From assembly GCF_003173755.1 (NCBI RefSeq), contig NZ_CP029553.1, positions 583,001 through 647,000 of the forward strand: 64,000 nt of DNA, in the 5' to 3' direction. The notes under the pieces were generated by a model. The model had not been told where the DNA came from. It ran no database searches and saw only the letters and a list, made by a program, of their open reading frames with translations. The stretch is from Methylobacterium terrae. Its GTDB lineage: Bacteria; Pseudomonadota; Alphaproteobacteria; Rhizobiales; Beijerinckiaceae. This document shows, one piece after another, positions 43,326 through 51,021 of this stretch (positions are counted from its first letter, which is position 1; every line of letters starts with the position of its first letter). The position numbers and the translations under genes were made by a program.

Positions 43326-43793
43326 TCACGCCTCCGGGGTGACCGGGGATATCGGCGCGAACACGCAATCCTCAGGGCTGCCGTCCTCGTGCACCAGCAT
43401 CGCGAAGGTGCCCGGCGCCGCCATCGTGGTCATGTGCGCGTGCCAGGCGCCGCGGCGATAGACGATTCCCGTCCCGGCCGGCACCCGGAAGGCGCGCAGG
43501 GCCGCCTCGTCCGGACGTCCTCCGGTATCGGGCGCCACGACCACCAAGTAATCGCCGGCGGCGAGCGGCAGGAAGGCTTGCGCCGAGTGCGGGTGTCGCT
43601 CGAGCCGGCGCAGGGGCATCGTGGCGGCGAAGGGCTCGCTCCGGACGAGGGCGAGGTTGAGGGCCACGCCCGGGCGCCCGTTGTCGATCTCGGCCGCCCG
43701 ATCCTGCCGCGGGCCGGCGGAGGGACCGACGAGCAGCGTACCGTAGGGCGCGAACGCCTCCGCGGTGATCGGCGCGATCGGAAGGGTGCGCAT
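43326..43793 (-). CDS. allA: ureidoglycolate lyase
   Basis: 155 residues. AllA family, cupin-like fold: PITAEAFAPYGTLLVGPSAG, RHPHSAQAFLPLAAGDYLV with RHxxSxQ substrate-binding segment, and GIVYRRGAWHAHMTTMAAPG. It splits ureidoglycolate into glyoxylate and urea in purine breakdown. Length is typical. No other allantoin genes are close. It is the last gene of a minus-strand series with the GMC oxidoreductase and FAD oxidase. Its glyoxylate product may link it to the 2-hydroxyacid oxidases in this window (inference). Confidence 0.88.
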   Translation of the reverse strand: MRTLPIAPITAEAFAPYGTLLVGPSAGPRQDRAAEIDNGRPGVALNLALVRSEPFAATMPLRRLERHPHSAQAFLPLAAGDYLVVVAPDTGGRPDEAALRAFRVPAGTGIVYRRGAWHAHMTTMAAPGTFAMLVHEDGSPEDCVFAPISPVTPEA

Positions 43794-43832
43794 CGGTCAA
43801 GCTCCTGTCGGGATCGCGGTCGCTGCCGGGCG

Positions 43833-45428
43833 TCAGCGCCGGTCGGCTCTCACCAGGTCCGCGCCCTTCTCGGCGATCATCATCACGGCGGCCTGGGTGT
43901 TGGCCGAGACCTCGGTCGGCATCACGGCGGCGTCGATCACCCGCAATCCGTCGAGGCCGTGCACCCGCAGGCGCTCGTCCACCACCGCCTCCGGACCCCG
44001 GCCCATGCTGCAGGTGCCGACCGGGTGGTAGATGGTCTGGCCGTTACGGCGGGCGAAGTCGAGCCACTCGTCGTCCGTCCGCACGCCGTCGCCGGGATTG
44101 AGCTCGTGGGCGCGGTAGGGGTCCATGGCGGGTTGCGCGATCACCCGGCGGGCGATGCGCATCCCCTCGATCAGGGCCTCCTGGTCGGTGCGGGCGCTCA
44201 GGAAATTCGGCCGGATCGCCGGAGGGCGCATCGGGTCGGCCGAGACCGCGTGGATCGTGCCGCGGGAGTCCGGCCGCAACTGCGTCACGCCGATCGTCAT
44301 GCCGGGCTCGCGGTCGAGGGTCCGGTCGGCGGCGTTGGCGTAGCTCGCGTGCATGAAGAAGTACTGCACGTCGGGACCGGCGAGCTCGGCCCTCGTGCGC
44401 ACGAAGCCGTGGGCGAGGCCGGTGCCGAGGGTGAGGATGCCGCGCCGGGTCAGAAAGTACTGGCCGACCGCGAGGCCGAGGCGCCAGCCGCGGGTCGCCT
44501 CGTTGAGGGTCACCGGCAGCTTCACGCGCCAGTTCATCCGGGTCGCGTAGTGGTCGCGGTAGTTCTCGCCGACCCCCGGCAGGGCGTGGCGCACGGGGAT
44601 CCCCGCCCGCGCCAGCACCTCCGGCCGGCCGATGCCGGAGAGTTCGAGGAGGTGGGGCGACTGCACGGCGCCGGCGGCCAGGATCACCTCGGCCCGCGCC
44701 GTCACCCGCTCCTCGCGCCCGTCACGGCGATAGGTGACGCCGGTCACGCGGGCGCCGTCGAGGTCGAGGCGCAGGACGTGGGCGTTCGTGCGCACCGTCA
44801 GGTTCGGGCGCGAGCGGGCCGGCTGCAGGTAGGCGTCCCGGGCGCTCCAGCGCCGGCCGTTGCGCTGGTTGGCCTGGTAGTAGCCGAAGCCCTCCTGCGA
44901 GGCGCCGTTATAATCGGGGTTCTCGGGGTAGCCCGCCTCGGTCCCGGCGCGGATGAAGGCGTCGGCGAGCGGGTTCCTCACACCGACCCGGGTGACGTGG
45001 AGCGGGCCGCCGCGGCCGCGCAAGGCAGGGTCGCCGCCCTCGAAATGCTCGAGCTTGCGGAAGTAGGGCAGCACCTCGTCCCAGGACCAGCCGCGGTTGC
45101 CGCTCTGGGCCCAGGTGTCGAAATCCTGCTTCTGGCCGCGCACGAAGATCATGCCGTTGATCAGCGTCGAGCCGCCGAGCCCCTTGCCGCGGGGCACCAC
45201 GATGGCGCGCTCGTGGGTGTTGGGCTCGGGCTCGGTGGCGAAGCGCCAGTTGAACGCCGCCCCGGTGAGGAGCTTGGGGAATCCCGCCGGGATGCCGACC
45301 CAGAACCCCCTCCCCTCCCCGCCCGCCTCGAGCAGCAGCACGCGGGTGCGTCCGTCGTCGCTCAGGCGGTTCGCCAGGACGCAGCCCGCGGTGCCACCGC
45401 CGACGATGACGAAGTCGAACGCGTCCAT
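43833..45428 (-). CDS. GMC-family oxidoreductase (choline/alcohol dehydrogenase type)
   Basis: 531 residues. The FAD-binding Rossmann motif FVIVGGGTAGCVLANRLSDD is at the N-terminus, the GMC signature 1 is GKGLGGSTLINGMIFVRGQK, and signature 2 lies in GAVQSPHLLELSGIG. The C-terminal catalytic pair His is in TIYHPVGTCSMGRGPEAVVD. Members oxidise alcohols such as choline or polyethylene glycol; the substrate is not evident. GGGGAGG precedes ATG 45428. A G-rich hairpin lies between it and the upstream gene. Confidence 0.92.
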   Translation of the reverse strand: MDAFDFVIVGGGTAGCVLANRLSDDGRTRVLLLEAGGEGRGFWVGIPAGFPKLLTGAAFNWRFATEPEPNTHERAIVVPRGKGLGGSTLINGMIFVRGQKQDFDTWAQSGNRGWSWDEVLPYFRKLEHFEGGDPALRGRGGPLHVTRVGVRNPLADAFIRAGTEAGYPENPDYNGASQEGFGYYQANQRNGRRWSARDAYLQPARSRPNLTVRTNAHVLRLDLDGARVTGVTYRRDGREERVTARAEVILAAGAVQSPHLLELSGIGRPEVLARAGIPVRHALPGVGENYRDHYATRMNWRVKLPVTLNEATRGWRLGLAVGQYFLTRRGILTLGTGLAHGFVRTRAELAGPDVQYFFMHASYANAADRTLDREPGMTIGVTQLRPDSRGTIHAVSADPMRPPAIRPNFLSARTDQEALIEGMRIARRVIAQPAMDPYRAHELNPGDGVRTDDEWLDFARRNGQTIYHPVGTCSMGRGPEAVVDERLRVHGLDGLRVIDAAVMPTEVSANTQAAVMMIAEKGADLVRADRR

Positions 45429-45519
45429 GATCCTCCCCCGGGGTCGATTCTTCGTTGTGCGCGCCGGCCTTAGCCCTCCCCCGCAGAGGGGGGGGAGGGT
45501 TCACCCGCGCGCCTCCCTC

Positions 45520-46929
45520 CTATCCTCGCGCCAAGACCTTCCCGGGATTCAGCAGCCCCTCCGGGTCGAGCGCGGCCTTGATCCGCCGCGCCAGCGCCAT
45601 CTCGTCCGGGTGGCGGTGGCGGGCGAGCTCGGAGACGCGGTACTGGCCGATGCCGTGCTCGGCCGAGATGCTGCCGCCGTAGCGGTCGACCACCCCGTGG
45701 ACGAGGGCGTTGATCGCTTCGGACGAATGGTCCGGCCCGATCAGCACGTTGTAGTGGATGTTGCCGTCGCCCATGTGGCCGAAGGCGTTGACGCGGGTGC
45801 CGGGCGCGCCGGCGGCCAGCACCCGGCCGGCCTCGTCGAGGAAGGCGGGGATCGCGGTGATCGGCACCGAGACGTCGTGCTTGACGCTCCTGCCGGCGCG
45901 GGCCTCGCACTCGGTGACGTGCTCGCGCAGGGCCCAGAGCTCGGCGGCCTGGCGGCCGGATTCCGCCAGCACCCCGTCGGTGGCGTCCTCGCGCTCGAGC
46001 GCGGTGCCGAGCACGCCCTCCATCGCCTCGCGAAGCCCCGAGAGCGAGGAGGCCGCCTCGATCAGCACGGTCCAGCCCGCGGCGCCCACCGGGCTCCTGA
46101 GGCCCGCATGCTCCTCGACGAGGCCGAGCGAGGTGCCGGAGATCAGCTCGAAGGCCTGGATGCTGTCGCCGATCTCCTCCTGCGCCAGGGTGAACAAGCG
46201 GAGCGCCGCCGCCGGATCCGGCACCGCGAGCAGGGCCGTCGCGCTGTGGCGCGGACGGGCGACGAGGCGCAGCACCGCCGCCGTCACGATGCCGAGCGTG
46301 CCCTCCGTGCCGATGAAGAGCTGCTTCCAGTCGTAGCCGGCATTGTCCTTGCGCAGCGCCCGGAGGCCGTCGACGGTGCTGCCGTCGGCGAGCACCACCT
46401 CGAGGCCCAGCACGAGGCCGCGGGTCATGCCGTAGCGCACCACGTTGATCCCGCCCGCATTGGTGGCGATCACGCCGCCGACGAGCGCCGAGCCCTCCGC
46501 CGCGAAGCTCACCGGCAGGAGCCGCCCGGCGGCCTCGGCGGCGTCCTGCGCCACCTTCAGCACGCAGCCGGCCTCGGCGGTCAGGGTCAGGCCGACCGGG
46601 TCGATCCCCCGGATCGCGGTCATGCGCGCGAGCGACAGCACCACCTCCCGGCCCGAGCCGTCCGGCACGGCGCCGCCGGCAAGCCCGGTATTGCCGCCCT
46701 GGGGCACGAGGGCGGCCCCGGCCTCGGCGCACAGCCGCACCACGTCGGCGACCTCGGCGGTGCTCGAAGGGCGCACCACGCAGGCCGGCCGGCCCGGGAA
46801 CAGGCGCCGCCAGTCGATCGCGAAGGGGGCCATGTCGGCCTCGTCGGTGAGGAGGCCGGCGGGGCCGAGGCACTGCCCGAGGCGGTCGATCAGGGTCTCT
46901 CGCGGGACCGGCTGGGCCTGAAAGGTCAT
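45520..46929 (-). CDS. FAD-binding oxidase, D-2-hydroxyglutarate/D-lactate dehydrogenase type
   Basis: 469 residues. PCMH FAD domain: CAEAGAALVPQGGNTGLAGG, GSALVGGVIATNAGGINVVR and IGTEGTLGIVTAAVLRL. C-terminal oxidase domain: NAFGHMGDGNIHYNVLIG with the metal-binding His pair, and SISAEHGIGQYRVSELAR. It belongs with FAD-linked D-hydroxyacid dehydrogenases (DLD/D2HGDH). It is a paralogue of the GlcD-like protein at 36280-37713, but only distantly similar. Followed by the GMC oxidoreductase on the same strand. Confidence 0.9.
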   Translation of the reverse strand: MTFQAQPVPRETLIDRLGQCLGPAGLLTDEADMAPFAIDWRRLFPGRPACVVRPSSTAEVADVVRLCAEAGAALVPQGGNTGLAGGAVPDGSGREVVLSLARMTAIRGIDPVGLTLTAEAGCVLKVAQDAAEAAGRLLPVSFAAEGSALVGGVIATNAGGINVVRYGMTRGLVLGLEVVLADGSTVDGLRALRKDNAGYDWKQLFIGTEGTLGIVTAAVLRLVARPRHSATALLAVPDPAAALRLFTLAQEEIGDSIQAFELISGTSLGLVEEHAGLRSPVGAAGWTVLIEAASSLSGLREAMEGVLGTALEREDATDGVLAESGRQAAELWALREHVTECEARAGRSVKHDVSVPITAIPAFLDEAGRVLAAGAPGTRVNAFGHMGDGNIHYNVLIGPDHSSEAINALVHGVVDRYGGSISAEHGIGQYRVSELARHRHPDEMALARRIKAALDPEGLLNPGKVLARG

Positions 46930-47008
46930 CGGCGTCCTCCGACGGGTCGGGCGGCGTTGGTCATGATGGTGCCGGCCTCGCCCGGATGAATGACGGGGTC
47001 AAGCCCGG

Positions 47009-47167
47009 TCAGGCGTCGCGGCCTGGGCGCGGAGGTTCCAGGTCGTCTGCGGTCGCGGCGTCAGATGTGCGCAGAATGGTCTCCTTGATCGCCTCCGTAT
47101 CGGGGACGGAAACAGCCTCGCCGACCGTTCTCCCGGCCATCGAGATCCTGCGACAACTGATCGCCAT
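47009..47167 (-). CDS. possible 52-residue protein divergent from the subtilase
   Basis: The frame starts MAISCRRISMAGRTVGEAVS and continues VPDTEAIKETILRTSDAATA and DDLEPPRPGRDA. Composition is that of a small, partly helical peptide with a proline-rich end. It diverges from the subtilase gene across an unusually AT-rich 100-bp gap. If real it could be a regulator or substrate of that system. It has no recognisable motif. Confidence 0.35.
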   Translation of the reverse strand: MAISCRRISMAGRTVGEAVSVPDTEAIKETILRTSDAATADDLEPPRPGRDA

Positions 47168-47273
47168 GCAAGCAGTAGTCGTGAATACCACGATCCGGAT
47201 TTTTCCCCATAAATCGCTTGTGTTAACAAAATTTTTACCTAATAAACCTAGTTGATACTCCTTGGAGACAGTG
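47168..47273 (+). promoter_or_regulatory. AT-rich promoter region of the subtilase gene
   Basis: A sharply AT-rich segment (47190-47260, for example TTGTGTTAACAAAATTTTTA) inside very GC-rich surroundings, directly upstream of the subtilase start and of the opposed small ORF. Likely the promoter. The composition also hints at foreign origin. Confidence 0.5.
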
Positions 47274-48593
47274 ATGTCCGAACGGCGCGTAATCCTGGTA
47301 TTGCCGGCGCGAGAGGAACTGCGCAATCCTGCCATGATGCGGATAAGCGGCAACGACGGCAGGATCAGAACGCGGGTATCCGGGATCCCCGCTCGTGCCG
47401 AGCTCGACACGGACTTTTCGCCGGTTCCCCTCGGGCAGATCGGCCACACCGCCAGGCTCGAACTCTCGTCCGCTGCCGCAGCGCCGTACTTCGCGGTCCG
47501 TGCGACCATCGACGACGCCAACGACGTGCCGTCGACGACGACGGACGGCGCCGCGATCTTCTCGGACCCGCAGATCGCCGCCTTCGCCACCCCGCCGGGC
47601 TGCTCGACCGCCCCGATCGGGACGCGCGCGGACGTCGAGCGTCGCCTCGACGTGGCGGGCCTCGCGGCCAAGCAGCTCGACGGGTCGGGCGTGGGGATCG
47701 CCGTGATGGACGACGGCATCAACCTGGCGCACCTCGCCGGCAAAGGCATCGCGGCGGCGCTCGACGCGTCGGTCACCTGGCCGTCGCTCACCTGCCCTCC
47801 GGGCCAGCATCCAGTCGGTCACGGAACGATGTGCGCCTACGGTGCGCTTATCGCCGCCCCGAAGGCGACCCTGCTCGACTTTCCGATCCTGCGGTCGACG
47901 GCCATCGGCGGCAATCCATCGGCCGGGTTCCTGAGCGATGCCCTCCAGGCCTACGCGAGTCTCATCCCCCTGGTGAGCGGGCGGAAGCGGCGCTTCAGAT
48001 CTCTCGTCGTGACGAATTCCTGGGGCCTCTATCACGAGAGCTGGGACTTCCCGGGCGGCCATACGGGACGATACGTCGACAACCCGGACCATCCGTTCAA
48101 CGTGATCGTGGGGGCCCTCAGTCGGTACGGCGTGGACATTCTCTTCGCGGCCGGCAATTGCGGCGCCGGCTGTCCCGATCCGCGCTGCCAGGGCGTCGTC
48201 AAGCACACGATCATGGGCGCGAACGCTCATCCGGACGTGATCACCGTGGCAGGCGTCACCACGGGCGGCCGGCGGGCGGGATATTCGTCACAGGGGCCGG
48301 GAATACCCGGCATGGTCTATGCCAAACCCGACCTGTCGAGCTACACGCACTTCCTCGGATCGGAGGCCTGTGGGCCCGGCACGGCGGATGACGGAACCTC
48401 GGCCGCCTGCCCGGTGGCGGCCGGCTGCGTCGCCGCGATCCGGACCAGAGTGCCGCCTACGATACTCGGGCCTCGCGATCTCGCGCGCGAATTGAAGTCC
48501 GATACCAGCAGCCGCAGCGCTGCGGGCTGGAACCGCAACTTAGGATATGGGATTCTCGAGCCGCTTCGAACCGCCACGCGTCTCGGGCTATGA
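47274..48593 (+). CDS. S8 family serine peptidase (subtilase), without signal peptide
   Basis: 439 residues from ATG 47274 (an ATG at 47262 is possible). The catalytic triad is intact: Asp146 in GIAVMDDGIN, His183 in HPVGHGTMCAYG, Ser376 in DDGTSAACPVAAG, plus the oxyanion Asn295 in LFAAGNCGAGC. There is no signal peptide or membrane segment, so it should work in the cytoplasm. An N-terminal extension of about 120 residues is not a typical I9 propeptide. The active-site region is Cys-rich (GNCGAGCPDPRCQG). Its TGA overlaps the ATG of a 90-residue downstream gene, pointing to a two-component unit. An AT-rich promoter and no related neighbours suggest acquisition by transfer. Confidence 0.9.
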   Translation: MSERRVILVLPAREELRNPAMMRISGNDGRIRTRVSGIPARAELDTDFSPVPLGQIGHTARLELSSAAAAPYFAVRATIDDANDVPSTTTDGAAIFSDPQIAAFATPPGCSTAPIGTRADVERRLDVAGLAAKQLDGSGVGIAVMDDGINLAHLAGKGIAAALDASVTWPSLTCPPGQHPVGHGTMCAYGALIAAPKATLLDFPILRSTAIGGNPSAGFLSDALQAYASLIPLVSGRKRRFRSLVVTNSWGLYHESWDFPGGHTGRYVDNPDHPFNVIVGALSRYGVDILFAAGNCGAGCPDPRCQGVVKHTIMGANAHPDVITVAGVTTGGRRAGYSSQGPGIPGMVYAKPDLSSYTHFLGSEACGPGTADDGTSAACPVAAGCVAAIRTRVPPTILGPRDLARELKSDTSSRSAAGWNRNLGYGILEPLRTATRLGL

Positions 48594-48862
48594 CCTCAAG
48601 GAGGTCGTTCTTGGATACTGACGAAGGCGACACAGTTCTCATGACCGTCCGGGCGACGCGCCGTCCGCCCTCGCTCCAGCAGGCTGCCCGCTCGCTCGGC
48701 GTGCGGCAATCCGACATGGACCGAGCCTTCGGCGTCGTACCGATCGATCCCGATCGCGGCCTCTTCGCGGTCAAGGTGCGAAGCGCCAGCGTGGCGGTTC
48801 AGGGGGAGGCGGGTGGCAACCGCTTCTCCAACCCCCGTATCGCTCCGTTCGGACGGAAATAG
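48590..48862 (+). CDS. 90-residue partner protein of the subtilase
   Basis: ATG 48590 overlaps the subtilase stop (ATGA). The protein reads MTSRRSFLDTDEGDTVLMTV, then a helix SLQQAARSLGVRQSDMDRAF, then beta-like GVVPIDPDRGLFAVKVRSAS, and a tail GGNRFSNPRIAPFGRK. Strand-helix-strand-strand with an extended C-terminal tail is the layout of I9 propeptide/inhibitor domains, whose tail lies in the protease cleft. I infer it is a separately encoded propeptide, inhibitor or substrate of the subtilase. I cannot name a family. Confidence 0.75.
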   Translation: MTSRRSFLDTDEGDTVLMTVRATRRPPSLQQAARSLGVRQSDMDRAFGVVPIDPDRGLFAVKVRSASVAVQGEAGGNRFSNPRIAPFGRK

Positions 48863-48871
48863 CGTCTCCGC

Positions 48872-49678
48872 TCAGGGCCGCATCCGCAGGAAATCCGCCA
48901 TCAGGGCGAGCTGGCCCTCCAGCATCGGCAGGCCCGGATGGGTGCGGCAGCCCCGGTCCGCGGCGGCGGCGAGCAGCGGGGTCTCGGCCGGCTGCATGAT
49001 GATCTCGGCCACGAGCTGCTCCGGGCTCAGCCCGGCGGGGTCGAGCGGCAGGGCATCGTCGGGCCTCAGGCCGAGCGAGGTGGCGTTGACCACGAGGTCG
49101 TGCCCGGCCGGGTCGGGGCCGCCCTGTGCCAGCGGCAGGTCGGGATGGAGGCGGCGCAGGCGCGCGAACAGGTCCTCGACCCGCGCCGCCGTGCGGTTGT
49201 GGACGGTGAGGCGCGTCACTCCCGCCTCGGCGAGCGCGAAGGCGATGGCGTTCGCCGCCCCGCCGGCCCCGGCGAGGTAGGCGCTGCGGCCGCGGGGCTC
49301 GTGGCCCGCCGCCCTCAGGCCCGCGACGAAGCCGGCCCCGTCCAGGATCTCGCCGACGAGGCGGCCGTCGGGCTCGCGCCGCACCGCGTTGACGGCGCCG
49401 ACGAGCCGCGCCGCGTCGCTGACCGCGTCGAGGAGCGGCACGATCGCGGTCTTGTGCGGCACGGTGACGATCGCGCCGCCGAAGCTCCGCACCGCCCGCA
49501 GGCCGGCGAGCACCGTGGCGAGGTCGGCCGCCGCGACGTGGAGCGGCACCATCACCCCGTCGACCCCGCGCTCGGCCATGAGGCGGTTGAGGCCCTGCGG
49601 CGCCTTCACCTGGCCGATCGGGTCGGCGAGGATCGCGAAGACGCGGGTGCGGCCGGTGATCTCGGGCATGTCGCTCAT
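48872..49678 (-). CDS. shikimate dehydrogenase-family protein (AroE paralogue)
   Basis: 268 residues from ATG 49678 (second ATG at 49669). N-terminal substrate domain: VFAILADPIGQVKAPQGLNR, where most AroE have P-x-x-H-S-x-S, so this diverges in the shikimate-binding Ser pair. FGGAIVTVPHKTAIVPLLDA holds the catalytic Lys. NADP domain: AYLAGAGGAANAIAFALAEA and VVNATSLGLRPDDALPLDP. Likely acts on quinate or another hydroxy acid rather than being the biosynthetic enzyme. It overlaps the stop of the upstream flavin reductase by ATGA. Confidence 0.86.
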   Translation of the reverse strand: MSDMPEITGRTRVFAILADPIGQVKAPQGLNRLMAERGVDGVMVPLHVAAADLATVLAGLRAVRSFGGAIVTVPHKTAIVPLLDAVSDAARLVGAVNAVRREPDGRLVGEILDGAGFVAGLRAAGHEPRGRSAYLAGAGGAANAIAFALAEAGVTRLTVHNRTAARVEDLFARLRRLHPDLPLAQGGPDPAGHDLVVNATSLGLRPDDALPLDPAGLSPEQLVAEIIMQPAETPLLAAAADRGCRTHPGLPMLEGQLALMADFLRMRP

Positions 49679-50388
49679 CCTCCGAAGCGCTCGGTGCGGA
49701 TCGTGCGGGCGGGCAATCCGGCCTCCACCAGGAGGTCGGAGACCGCCGAGACGAAGGGGTTGGCTCCGCACACGAAGGTGTGGGCCGGGGTCCCGAGGGC
49801 GGCGAGCGCCTCGGCGATCCGGGCGGCGTCGATCCGTCGCCCGTCCAGGCTCCGGGTGAGGGTCAGCATCAGCCGGAAGCCCGGCTCCTCGGCGTCGCGG
49901 CGGGTCAGCTCCTCGCGGGCGATGACCTCCTCGGCCGTGCGGGCCGAGTAGAGCAGCAGCGCCGGCACGCCGGGCGCCGCCTCCGCCCGGTGGCGCAGCA
50001 TGCCGAGCAGCGGCACCACCCCGGAGCCGCCGCCGACGAGGAGCAGCGGCCCGCCCATCTCCGGATCCCACACGAAGGACCCGCCGATCGGCCCGCGCAG
50101 CTCGATCGCGTCGCCGGGCTCGGCCACGTCGGAGAAGAACCCCGAGACCTCGCCGTCGTCGAGCCGCTCGATCAGGAGGTCGATCGTCGGAAGGACCGTC
50201 GGCGAGGAGGCGATGGAATAGCTGCGCTGGGCCTGGTAGCCGTCGGGAGCGGTCAGCCGCACGTCGACATGCTGTCCGGCCCGGAACGGCCGCGACCAGC
50301 CGACCGCCAGGGTGAGGCGGCGCACCCGCGTCGTCTCGGGCGCCGCGGCGGTGATGACAGCGTCCTGCCAGGTCAGGGCCGTCGTCAC
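49675..50388 (-). CDS. ferredoxin/flavodoxin reductase-like FAD-NAD(P) oxidoreductase
   Basis: 237 residues. The FAD-binding barrel has AGQHVDVRLTAPDGYQAQRS and RSYSIASSP. The NAD domain has LLLVGGGSGVVPLLGMLRH and ends HTFVCGANPFVSAVSDLLVE. There is no 2Fe-2S domain. It lies 13 bp after a molybdenum-dependent oxidoreductase gene on the same strand and probably supplies or removes its electrons. Its TGA overlaps the AroE-like gene start. Confidence 0.9.
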   Translation of the reverse strand: MTTALTWQDAVITAAAPETTRVRRLTLAVGWSRPFRAGQHVDVRLTAPDGYQAQRSYSIASSPTVLPTIDLLIERLDDGEVSGFFSDVAEPGDAIELRGPIGGSFVWDPEMGGPLLLVGGGSGVVPLLGMLRHRAEAAPGVPALLLYSARTAEEVIAREELTRRDAEEPGFRLMLTLTRSLDGRRIDAARIAEALAALGTPAHTFVCGANPFVSAVSDLLVEAGLPARTIRTERFGG

Positions 50389-50401
50389 GTCGACCGGGCT
50401 C

Positions 50402-51007
50402 TCAATCGCCGGTGAAGCGCTGCTCGCGCCAGGGATCGCCGACCATATGATAGCCGCGCAGCTCCCAGAACCCGGCCTCGTCTTTCTGCGTGAACCGCAG
50501 GCCCTTCACCCACTTGGCGCTCTTCCAGAAGTAGAGGTGCGGCACCAGGAGGCGGGCGGGACCGCCGTGGTCGGGCGGGATCGGCTCGCCGGCGTAGCGG
50601 GTCGCCACCATGCCCTTGCCCCCGACGAGGTCGGCCACCGGCACGTTGGTGGTGTAGTCGTCGTAGCCCTCGGCGAGCAGGTAGGCGGTCGGCGCCGCGA
50701 TCCCGGCCGCCGCCAGGAGGTCGTCGAAGGTCACGCCCTCCCAGGCGGTGTCGAACTTCGACCACTTGGTGACGCAGTGGATGTCGCCCTTCCAGCGGGT
50801 GCGCGGCAGGGCCTCGAACTCCGCCCAGGTCCAGCTCTTCAGGGGCTTCGCGCCGTCCCGCAGGGTGAAGCGCCAGCGCGCGGTGTCGAGGCGCGGGGTC
50901 GGCCCGAGCTGCAGCACCGGGAAATCCTCGGTGAGGTACTGGCCCGGCGGCAGGCGCTCGGCCTCCGGCCGGGCCGGGCGGCGCCCCGTGAACCCTCGCG
51001 TCACCAT
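50402..51007 (-). CDS. sulfite-oxidase-like molybdopterin oxidoreductase (YedY/MsrP type)
   Basis: 201 residues with an oxidoreductase molybdopterin-binding domain: RWKGDIHCVTKWSKFDTAWE with Cys78 as the Mo ligand, AYLLAEGYDDYTTNVPVADL, and GPARLLVPHLYFWKSAKWVK. Unlike MsrP it has no Tat signal, so it appears cytoplasmic. It is the short form of the family that pairs with a flavin reductase, as here (gene 13 bp downstream). Substrate unknown. Confidence 0.9.
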   Translation of the reverse strand: MVTRGFTGRRPARPEAERLPPGQYLTEDFPVLQLGPTPRLDTARWRFTLRDGAKPLKSWTWAEFEALPRTRWKGDIHCVTKWSKFDTAWEGVTFDDLLAAAGIAAPTAYLLAEGYDDYTTNVPVADLVGGKGMVATRYAGEPIPPDHGGPARLLVPHLYFWKSAKWVKGLRFTQKDEAGFWELRGYHMVGDPWREQRFTGD

Positions 51008-51021
51008 CGAAGCCTCCTCGA

